A stretch of 61,763 bases of DNA from an uncultured Collinsella sp. (GTDB lineage: Bacteria; Actinomycetota; Coriobacteriia; Coriobacteriales; Coriobacteriaceae), in assembly GCA_902482035.1 (NCBI GenBank), contig CABSYW010000012.1:1-61763 (forward strand), read 5' to 3'. Below, piece after piece: positions 42,278 to 48,701 of the stretch. Under the pieces are notes generated by a model. The model did not search any database, had not been told where the DNA came from, and was given only the letters and a program-made list of their open reading frames with translations. A program made the position numbers and the translations under genes. Numbering within the stretch: position 1 is the stretch's first letter; the number at the start of each line of letters is the position of its first letter.

Positions 42278-44623
42278 ATGGAAACGCTTGAGCGCAACGA
42301 GTGGGCAGACGTTGCCCAACTGGTCGAGATCACGAGCGATGCTGTCATCATTTGTGAGCTCGACGGAACCATTCTGCATGTGAATAACCGTTTGCTCGAC
42401 CTGATGTGCGAAGAACGCGCTGACGTCATCAGCGGTGATGTCAAAGACGTTCTGTACTCGTCTGCCTTTGAGCGCGCGACCGAACATCGTCTGCCGTTTG
42501 AGACCGATGGCTCCGAGAGCGAGCTGATGCTCAAGCTGAGCGACGGGTCCTTTATTCCCGTCTTGGTTCGCGCAGGTTCCGTTACGCCTCCGCGTATCTT
42601 TGGACGTCGTGCACCGCGTGTCCTGGTGGCGCTTCACAGCATCGAAGAGCAGTATTCCCACGATCGCCAGCTCAAACGTGCGCTATCGGAGCTTAGGGTG
42701 GCGAATAAACGCCTTTCGGGTACCCTTTCGGTCATTATGAGTACCGTGGGCTCCGATGAGCTCCCCAGCTTGCTCGATACCGTTTTGAATCAGCTCGTTG
42801 GAACGCTCGATGCCTCCGGTGCGGCTATCTATTTTTCTGAGAGCGGCGGCTTTAAGCTCCGCGGTGTTTCTAGGGAGCTTGAGGATAGCTATCTGCCCGA
42901 GTTTATGCCGTACGGCGCGGGCATTCCGACCTACGTGCTTCGCGAGTCGCGTGCCTGTCGCCTGTCGATTCAGCAGGACCTTGAGGGCGACCGGGTTGCT
43001 TCGGGTATGTTCATGGATTTGGACAATCGTTCCAAGCACTTGCTGCGCGTGCAGGATATGCCCCCGTATCGCAGCGAGATCTGTCTTCCCGTGTTTTACG
43101 GCACGCAGGTCCTTGGCGTGTTGGAAGTTGGCTGGAAGCGCCCCCAGGCGCCACTTGCCTATGACGTGAACGTGCTCGAGGTCATCTGCGATTATCTGTC
43201 TATTCAGCTGGTCGGCATGGCGTCGAGCTTACGTTCGCGCCGCACGGCGGAGCTCGGCCGCTCGCTCAATTTGCTGCGCGACGAACTGTTTACCTATCTC
43301 GATGATCCCGTTGCCGCCTCGCGAGCGGTGTCGACGGAAATCTGCACGGTGCTCAATTGTCATTTCTGCCCCGTGGAGTATGATGCGGGCCTCGAAACCT
43401 ATGTCATCGATTTTGAGGGCGGCAGTCGTGTGGCGCTGCCGGACGATCCGGAGTCACTCTTCTTTTCTGTCACGGCGCCAGCAGCGCGCCTGGGGGCAGC
43501 CCCCGACGGGTTTGAGACATCGGTGTTGGGCGGGACGAGCGCTGACGACCTCAAGCACGTGCGCCTTACACGTGTGGACGAATCCACGTCTATGGGTTCA
43601 TGGTTGAGGGCCCACGGCCTACCGTGTCAGGGGCTTTATGTCGACTCCGGCATCGAAGCGGGGCGCTACCACTCGGAAGCGGATGGCAAACGAAGCAACG
43701 ATGCGATTGTTCCCGCTGATATCGCCAAGGGGCCGACGAGGCGCGCTTTGCTGCTCCGCGATGGCAGCCAAGAACCAATTGACGACCTTGAATACGACTA
43801 CCTGGTGCATCTGGCGCATGACTTTGAGCTGATCTATGAAGGCGAGTCTCAAAAGCGCGAAGAGCGTCATATCGCTCAGACGCTTCAGATTGGCATGAGA
43901 AATTCGCTTGGTGACGTTCCGGGCATTGCAACCGATTCGGTATACCTATCGGCAACGAATTCTGCGTTGGTCGGCGGCGACTTCTATACGCTTGTCCGTC
44001 TTCCCGACGATTGTGCCGTAATGATTTTGGGCGATGTATCCGGCAAGGGGATTGAGGCGGCGTCGATGTCGGCGCTCGTCAAGACGGCGCTGACGGCCTA
44101 TGCCTGGGAGGGTGCAGGGCCTGCCCGTATGGCACGCTCGCTCAATAGCATGCTCATGGGCTTTTCGAGGGTCGAGACGTTTGTGACGGCGTTTATCGCC
44201 AAGATCGATCTTAAAGCGGGCCGCGCTACTTATTGCTCTGCGGGACATCCTCCCACTATGGTCATTAGGCCGTCGTCGACGCCGCGTGGCGGCGGCGAGA
44301 CCTGCGGGGGAGAAGTGGAGCTCCTTGGGTGCCAATCGGGCGTGATCGGTGCCTTTGAGAGCATGGTCTACGAGACGGGCGTGTTTACATTCGCTCCTGG
44401 TGACATGCTATTTATGTATACCGACGGAACAATCGAAGCACGTGATCGCTCGGGTGCTTTCTTTGGCGAGCAGCGCCTTCGTGACCTTCTGCTCTCTGTC
44501 TCGGGTGAGGGCGTATCGGGAATCTGCGGTAAGGTCTTGGGCGAGCTTGATCGCTTTACCGAGTCGGCGCTGGACGATGACATCGCGCTGGTCTCCCTTG
44601 AGTTTTTACGGGGTCGATCGTAG
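42278..44623 (+). CDS. PAS-GAF-PP2C (SpoIIE-type) protein phosphatase
   Basis: A cytosolic 781-residue sensor phosphatase of the RsbU/RsbP type. An N-terminal PAS domain (about residues 8-110: ITSDAVIICELDGTILHVNN), a short coiled linker, a GAF domain (about 150-310) and a C-terminal PP2C/SpoIIE domain (from about 555) are seen; metal ligands fall in LVGGDFYTLV, GDVSGKGIEAA, YTDGTIEAR and DDDIALV. A further region between GAF and PP2C (about 330-530) is not recognised. The next gene encodes a STAS-HATPase fusion, so it likely dephosphorylates that STAS domain in a partner-switching pathway. ATG 42278 follows GGTGAGG; a GTG at 42266 is an alternative. Confidence 0.85.
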   Translation: METLERNEWADVAQLVEITSDAVIICELDGTILHVNNRLLDLMCEERADVISGDVKDVLYSSAFERATEHRLPFETDGSESELMLKLSDGSFIPVLVRAGSVTPPRIFGRRAPRVLVALHSIEEQYSHDRQLKRALSELRVANKRLSGTLSVIMSTVGSDELPSLLDTVLNQLVGTLDASGAAIYFSESGGFKLRGVSRELEDSYLPEFMPYGAGIPTYVLRESRACRLSIQQDLEGDRVASGMFMDLDNRSKHLLRVQDMPPYRSEICLPVFYGTQVLGVLEVGWKRPQAPLAYDVNVLEVICDYLSIQLVGMASSLRSRRTAELGRSLNLLRDELFTYLDDPVAASRAVSTEICTVLNCHFCPVEYDAGLETYVIDFEGGSRVALPDDPESLFFSVTAPAARLGAAPDGFETSVLGGTSADDLKHVRLTRVDESTSMGSWLRAHGLPCQGLYVDSGIEAGRYHSEADGKRSNDAIVPADIAKGPTRRALLLRDGSQEPIDDLEYDYLVHLAHDFELIYEGESQKREERHIAQTLQIGMRNSLGDVPGIATDSVYLSATNSALVGGDFYTLVRLPDDCAVMILGDVSGKGIEAASMSALVKTALTAYAWEGAGPARMARSLNSMLMGFSRVETFVTAFIAKIDLKAGRATYCSAGHPPTMVIRPSSTPRGGGETCGGEVELLGCQSGVIGAFESMVYETGVFTFAPGDMLFMYTDGTIEARDRSGAFFGEQRLRDLLLSVSGEGVSGICGKVLGELDRFTESALDDDIALVSLEFLRGRS

Positions 44624-44704
44624 GTCACGACGCCTGACGGGCGAAATCTGCGCGGTTGCAGATACGTGTGCATCGAGCGAGCTCTTTTGGGGAACCATGG
44701 TCGT

Positions 44705-45451
44705 ATGAATGAGTGGAATGACATAGCGGTTTTGACGCCACCGGGCGATATCGACATCGCCTCGGTGCCCGCACTGCGCCGACGGTTGGATAATTTGATC
44801 GACCGGGGCGTGCGTCGTGTTGTCATCAATTGCCAGGCCGTGGGCTTTATCGACTCGACGGGTTTGGCGTTTTTGCTTACACGTGCTAGAGAGCTTATGA
44901 GGCATGAGGGACTGCTTTCGCTCGTTAACGCCTCCGATGGGGTCGTTCGCTTTTTGGAAATTGCCCGACTTGTCGACATCCTGCATGTCGCGGGCCCGGC
45001 GCGGGAGTCGATTCCCGCCATTCCGGTGGGGGAGTTGCCGCGATGGAGCAAGAGCGTCGAAGTGCAGCGAGGCATCGAGAATCTCCCGTATTATCGGCAC
45101 CGTGTGGCCGAGCTCCTCGAATCGCTTCCCCTGAGGCGTGATGAGCGCTATGACGTCGCATTGGCGTTGGGGGAGGCATTGGGTAACGCATATGACCATG
45201 CGGGCGGTGTTGGCTGCATCCTGACGGTTCAGGCCTATGGGGACCGTGTTGTGCTCGAGGTGCTTGATCGGGGCGCTGGCTATTCTATCGATGGGGCGAG
45301 CGAGCCGGTGGCATCCGAGGAACGCGGACGCGGTATCAAGCTTATGCGCATGCTCGTCGATAACGTGGAGGTTGCCCGTCGCACGGATGGCGCTGGCACA
45401 CGCGTTCGGATGGTGAAGCTGTTTAGCTCGGCATTGGAATCGTGCGCATAG
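44705..45451 (+). CDS. STAS domain fused to anti-sigma-type HATPase
   Basis: A 248-residue protein joining an anti-anti-sigma-like STAS domain (residues about 5-100, with FIDSTGLAFLL, whose DST is the usual phosphorylation site) to an RsbW/SpoIIAB-type GHKL ATPase (about 120-245): N-box ALGEALGNAYDHA, G1 box DRGAGYS and G2 box RGRGIKLMR. In Bacillus these are separate antagonistic partners; here kinase and substrate are one chain, next to the cognate-looking PP2C phosphatase. ATG 44705 is chosen; a GTG at 44666 is in frame, and the GGGG upstream is poorly spaced, so the start is uncertain. No sigma factor gene is nearby. Confidence 0.8.
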   Translation: MNEWNDIAVLTPPGDIDIASVPALRRRLDNLIDRGVRRVVINCQAVGFIDSTGLAFLLTRARELMRHEGLLSLVNASDGVVRFLEIARLVDILHVAGPARESIPAIPVGELPRWSKSVEVQRGIENLPYYRHRVAELLESLPLRRDERYDVALALGEALGNAYDHAGGVGCILTVQAYGDRVVLEVLDRGAGYSIDGASEPVASEERGRGIKLMRMLVDNVEVARRTDGAGTRVRMVKLFSSALESCA

Positions 45452-45496
45452 CGCCTTGACTTGGCGTTATTTACCTGCATGAACTTGCTTTGGGCA

Positions 45497-45544
45497 ACTT
45501 TTTTGAAAAAAGTACTTGCGTCTTTAGGACAACTCGCGTAAATT
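45497..45544 (+). promoter_or_regulatory. Promoter of the tRNA-Gly/Cys/Gly cluster
   Basis: ACTTTTTTGAAAAAAGT (45497-45513) is followed two bases later by -35 TTGCGT (45516-45521), a 17-base spacer and -10 TAAATT (45539-45544), matching the tRNA-Leu promoter layout exactly. Confidence 0.8.
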
Positions 45545-45556
45545 AATAACCCGCAA

Positions 45557-45632
45557 GCGGACATGGCTCAGTTGGTAGAGCACAACCTTGCCAAGGTTGG
45601 GGTCGCGGGTTCGAGCCCCGTTGTCCGCTCCA
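45557..45632 (+). tRNA. tRNA-Gly (GCC), copy 1
   Basis: Acceptor GCGGACA/TGTCCGC, anticodon loop TTGCCAA with anticodon GCC at 45590-45592, T arm GGGTTCGAGCCC, discriminator T and encoded CCA at 45630-45632. Confidence 0.96.
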
Positions 45633-45642
45633 TTGCATTTCC

Positions 45643-45666
45643 GGACCGTCTCAAGCGGTCCTTTTT
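45643..45666 (+). terminator. Hairpin and T run between tRNA-Gly and tRNA-Cys
   Basis: Stem GGACCG/CGGTCC (45643-45648 with 45656-45661) followed by TTTTT. tRNA-Cys begins two bases later and has no promoter of its own in this short gap, so read-through must be substantial. Confidence 0.7.
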
Positions 45667-45667
45667 C

Positions 45668-45741
45668 GGCGAAGTGGCCAAGTGGTAAGGCAGAGGCCTG
45701 CAAAGCCTTTACCCCCGGTTCGAATCCGGGCTTCGCCTCCA
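45668..45741 (+). tRNA. tRNA-Cys (GCA)
   Basis: Acceptor GGCGAAG/CTTCGCC, anticodon loop CTGCAAA with anticodon GCA at 45700-45702, T arm CCGGTTCGAATCCGG, encoded CCA at 45739-45741. Confidence 0.96.
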
Positions 45742-45750
45742 GGCAACATC

Positions 45751-45776
45751 CGGGCGCTCCGGCGCCCGTTTTGTTT
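45751..45776 (+). terminator. Terminator after tRNA-Cys
   Basis: Stem CGGGCGC/GCGCCCG (45751-45757 with 45762-45768) followed by TTTTGTTTT. Confidence 0.8.
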
Positions 45777-45783
45777 TACATAT

Positions 45784-45859
45784 GCGGACATGGCTCAGTT
45801 GGTAGAGCACAACCTTGCCAAGGTTGGGGTCGCGGGTTCGAGCCCCGTTGTCCGCTCCA
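45784..45859 (+). tRNA. tRNA-Gly (GCC), copy 2
   Basis: Identical over its whole length to the tRNA-Gly at 45557-45632, including the encoded CCA. It has no separate promoter motif and is probably read through from the cluster promoter. Confidence 0.96.
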
Positions 45860-45868
45860 AGCGCAACA

Positions 45869-45899
45869 GCCCGACTACTACGGTAGCCGGGCTTTTTTG
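45869..45899 (+). terminator. Terminator after the second tRNA-Gly
   Basis: Stem GCCCG/CGGGC (45869-45873 with 45888-45892) with inner CTAC/GTAG pairing, then TTTTTT. Confidence 0.85.
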
Positions 45900-46037
45900 T
45901 ATCCATCGCATGGGCTCGAACCCGAGAGGGAGCGAGCGTTTTGGGTCGTGGCTGTGGCGTTGTTTGCTGCGAATGTCAGCTTTGGGCGTATCATCGTGGG
46001 CATCTCACAAAACCTCGTTGCAAGGGAGGCACGCCCC

Positions 46038-47771
46038 ATGGTTACAGAAAAGTCTTCTTCGCGTTCATGGATGTCCGATGCCGCGATCTATCAGATCTAC
46101 CCGCGCTCGTTTAAGGATTCGACTGGTTCGGGTCTGGGCGATATCGCGGGCATTACCCAGCAGATGGACTATCTTGAGCGGCTGGGTATCGAGGCCATCT
46201 GGCTGAGCCCGTTTTACCCATCGCCTCTTGTCGATGGTGGCTATGATGTGGCGGACTACTGCGATGTCGATCCACGTCTCGGCTCGCTTGACGACTTCGA
46301 TGATATGATCGCTGCGGCTCACGCGCGCGGCATCAAGGTCATCGTCGACATCGTGCCCAACCATTCATCCAGCCAGCACCCCTGGTTCAAAGCCGCTCTT
46401 GCCGCCGGCCCCGGATCGCCCGAGCGCGCCCGTTATATCTTCCGCGATGGTCGCGGCGAGCATGGCGAGCTGCCTCCCACCAATTGGAATGCCAACTTTG
46501 GCGGCCCCGCATGGACGCGTGTTGCGGACGGTCAGTGGTATCTGCACATGTTTACGCCCGAGCAGCCGGACTTTGACTGGTCATGCCCTGAGGTTCACGC
46601 GCTCTTTTGCGACGTCCTGGCGTTTTGGAGCGATCGAGGCGTCGATGGCTTTCGCATTGATGTGGCGCAGGGTCTCGCCAAGGATCTCGACCGCGATGAC
46701 CTCGACCGGTGGCATCTCGCCGAGGGCGATGACATGGTTGACGACGGCACCCATCCGCTGTGGGACCGCAACGAGGTCCACGAGATCTATCGCGAGTGGC
46801 GCCGCGTGTTCGACCGCTATAATCCGCCGCGCAGTGCCGTTGCCGAGGCGTGGGTGCTGCCCGAGCGCCAGTATCTCTACGCGCGTCCCAGCGAGCTTGG
46901 CCAGACATTCAACTTTGAGTTTGCCAAGGCCGCTTGGACCTATGATGACATGCACACTGCAATCGAGAAGGGCTTGAAGGCAGCCGTCGAACCCGATTCC
47001 GCCTCGACTTGGGTACTCTCCAACCACGACGTGCCGCGCGTGGCGACACGCTATGCCCTGCCGCAAATCAAGGCGACGCGCTACCACCAGATTGCGCTCG
47101 ACTGGCTCTTACGTGACGGGTCGTCTTATGACGAGGACCGTGAACTCGGCGAGCGCCGCGCGCGGTCGGCCCTTTTGCTTGAACTGGCGCTTCCGGGCTC
47201 GGCATACGTGTATCAGGGCGAGGAGCTCGGCCTTTTTGAGGTGGCTGATATCCCGTGGGCTGCACTCGAAGACCCTACTGCGACCAATACGCACGGACCG
47301 AAGCGTGAGAAGGGGCGCGACGGCTGTCGTGTGCCCCTGCCGTGGGTGGCGGCGGACGATCCCGCGCATGGCGGATCGTTTGGGTTTTCGCCGGCAGACG
47401 CCGATGCGGCGCCCCATCTGCCGCAGCCTGCATGGTTTTCCGATTATGCTGCCGATAGGGAAGAAGTGGACCCGACATCGATGCTTGCGCTCTATCGTGA
47501 CGCCCTCTGGCTGCGGCGCAAGCTGCGCGGGTGCGCCAACGATCTTGCGTGGCTCGATCTTGACGGGCGCACCGGTCTTGCGGATGGTGCCGAGGGCGCT
47601 GAGGGCGGCGTCATCGCCTATCGCCGCGATAACGGCTGGGCGTGTGTGACGAACTTCGGTGCAGCACCTGTGGAGCTGCCGGCGGGCAGGGTCCTGCTCA
47701 CCTCATCACCGCTTGCAGACGGCAGGCTCACGCAGGACAGCTCTGCCTGGATCATGCTCGGCGAGATGTAG
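46038..47771 (+). CDS. GH13 alpha-glucosidase
   Basis: A cytosolic glycoside hydrolase family 13 enzyme, 577 residues, no signal peptide, probably releasing glucose from maltose or isomalto-oligosaccharides. The (beta/alpha)8 motifs are IYQIYPRSFKDSTGSGLGD, VDIVPNHSS, GFRIDV (nucleophile Asp208), AEAW (acid/base Glu270) and LSNHDVPR (Asp331). The DGGYDVADYCDVDP segment is typical of oligosaccharide-cleaving subfamilies (GH13_30/31-like). ATG 46038 follows GGGAGG; the open frame extends upstream through the tRNA genes and must be ignored there. It stands alone between tRNA clusters, with no transporter or regulator beside it. Confidence 0.9.
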   Translation: MVTEKSSSRSWMSDAAIYQIYPRSFKDSTGSGLGDIAGITQQMDYLERLGIEAIWLSPFYPSPLVDGGYDVADYCDVDPRLGSLDDFDDMIAAAHARGIKVIVDIVPNHSSSQHPWFKAALAAGPGSPERARYIFRDGRGEHGELPPTNWNANFGGPAWTRVADGQWYLHMFTPEQPDFDWSCPEVHALFCDVLAFWSDRGVDGFRIDVAQGLAKDLDRDDLDRWHLAEGDDMVDDGTHPLWDRNEVHEIYREWRRVFDRYNPPRSAVAEAWVLPERQYLYARPSELGQTFNFEFAKAAWTYDDMHTAIEKGLKAAVEPDSASTWVLSNHDVPRVATRYALPQIKATRYHQIALDWLLRDGSSYDEDRELGERRARSALLLELALPGSAYVYQGEELGLFEVADIPWAALEDPTATNTHGPKREKGRDGCRVPLPWVAADDPAHGGSFGFSPADADAAPHLPQPAWFSDYAADREEVDPTSMLALYRDALWLRRKLRGCANDLAWLDLDGRTGLADGAEGAEGGVIAYRRDNGWACVTNFGAAPVELPAGRVLLTSSPLADGRLTQDSSAWIMLGEM

Positions 47772-47853
47772 TGGCCTCTTGCGGCGAGTTTGCGTTTGCC
47801 TGCGCCTTCCGTGGTGGCTGATGTCCTCGCGAGGTTCGCGAGGGCGTCGCAAA

Positions 47854-47900
47854 ACTTTTTAAAAAAAGTTCTTGCATTTGGGTGGATCATCCCGTATATT
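47854..47900 (+). promoter_or_regulatory. Promoter of the tRNA-Gly/Val pair
   Basis: ACTTTTTAAAAAAAGT (47854-47869), two bases, -35 TTGCAT (47872-47877), 17-base spacer, -10 TATATT (47895-47900). It is the third copy of the tRNA promoter layout. A perfect CCTCGCGA/TCGCGAGG hairpin (47825-47843) lies just upstream. Confidence 0.85.
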
Positions 47901-47912
47901 AAATCCTCGCAG

Positions 47913-47988
47913 GCGGACATGGCTCAGTTGGTAGAGCACAACCTTGCCAAGGTTGGGGTCGCGGGTTCGAGCCCCGTTGTCCGCTCCA
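47913..47988 (+). tRNA. tRNA-Gly (GCC), copy 3
   Basis: Same 76-base sequence as copies 1 and 2, including CCA at 47986-47988. It is followed after three bases by tRNA-Val. Confidence 0.96.
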
Positions 47989-47991
47989 TTT

Positions 47992-48066
47992 GGGCGTTTA
48001 GCTCAGGGGGAGAGCGCTTCCCTGACACGGAAGAGGTCAGAAGTTCAAATCTTCTAACGCCCACCA
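47992..48066 (+). tRNA. tRNA-Val (GAC)
   Basis: Acceptor GGGCGTT/AACGCCC, anticodon loop CTGACAC with anticodon GAC at 48024-48026, T arm AGAAGTTCAAATCTTCT, encoded CCA at 48064-48066. Confidence 0.95.
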
Positions 48067-48074
48067 AATGTTCG

Positions 48075-48110
48075 CAGCTCAGAGGCTATGTCCTCTGGGC
48101 TGTTTTGTTT
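48075..48110 (+). terminator. Terminator after tRNA-Val
   Basis: An 11-bp stem (48075-48085 with 48092-48102, one wobble) followed by TTTTGTTTT. Confidence 0.85.
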
Positions 48111-48428
48111 TATGCCGCCAAACATGCCGGCAAATAAGCTACTAAATATTGATCCAAGGTCTGTACGCGATGGTCTTCGCATCCCGTAGAGGTGCCGGCA
48201 GATTGCATACGTCCTGGCCGATCGTGACCGCAACATGTTGGTCAAGCATAATCTTTTGGATTCTTTTGGCGTGAGCGGCTTGGTTTTGGTAGGATTTGTC
48301 AGCGGCTTGACTAAGGGGGTTTTATAACTGCCATGCAGGTAGCCGTGTTGGTAACGTTTTACCGACTTGCCAAGAACCCCTCATAATTAATGCGTCTGGA
48401 AAATGACCAATTGCTTTGACCTGCTGAA
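48111..48428 (+). other. Gene-free stretch before the nrdD promoter
   Basis: No convincing gene. AGCGGCTTG occurs twice (near 48271 and 48301). A possible structured element covers 48314-48381: an outer AGGGG/CCCCT pairing (48314-48318 with 48377-48381), a 6-bp GCAGGT/ACTTGC helix (48335-48340/48365-48370) and an apical GGTAA-CGTT-TTACC hairpin (48350-48363). Its role is unknown; it ends about 50 bases upstream of the NrdR box. Confidence 0.4.
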
Positions 48429-48479
48429 ACACTATATGTTGTGTTTGACCTAAAAAAAGAATACAGGATATAGATGTGT
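48429..48479 (+). promoter_or_regulatory. nrdD promoter flanked by NrdR boxes
   Basis: ACACTATATGTTGTGT (48429-48444) closely matches the NrdR box ACACWATATATWGTGT. Directly after it come -35 TTGACC (48445-48450), an 18-base spacer and -10 TATAGA (48469-48474). A weaker second box, ACAGGATATAGATGTGT (48463-48479), overlaps the -10. This predicts repression of nrdDG by NrdR when dATP is high. Confidence 0.8.
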
Positions 48480-48498
48480 CTTTGTCGTATGATAGATG

Positions 48499-48673
48499 GC
48501 GGACAGAGAACGAAGACCTTAACTGCCTCTTTCGAACGTGTCCTTGAGCCGCTTGATTGGCTCTAGGGAATGTCCGCATGGAGGCTTATGGTTTATCGAG
48601 AACACAGATTGCGCGACGGCGCCGCAAGACAGGGGCAAGCCCTGCCGGGCATCGTTTGGCTCTGAAGCGCAAT
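48499..48673 (+). promoter_or_regulatory. Structured 5' leader of nrdD
   Basis: The predicted transcript has about 220 untranslated bases with two domains. The first is closed by GCGGACA/TGTCCGC (48499-48505 with 48571-48577) and contains GAGCC/GGCTC (48546-48550/48559-48563) and a CGAAGA/TCTTTCG pairing. The second is closed by ATTGCGC/GCGCAAT (48608-48614 with 48667-48673) and contains CAGGG-GCAAG-CCCTG (48630-48644). It ends 15 bases before the ribosome site. Confidence 0.5.
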
Positions 48674-48701
48674 GAGGCTACGACGCGAAAGAGGCAAGAG
48701 G

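Noticed and set aside
45901..45930. tRNA-like fragment after the second tRNA-Gly (GGCTCGAACCCGAGAGG)
   Set aside because: It resembles part of a T arm but no acceptor or anticodon arms can be folded around it.
45588..46037. A long open frame extending the GH13 gene upstream through tRNA genes
   Set aside because: It reads through tRNA-Gly and tRNA-Cys and several terminators; ATG 46038 has a good ribosome site and begins the conserved GH13 core.
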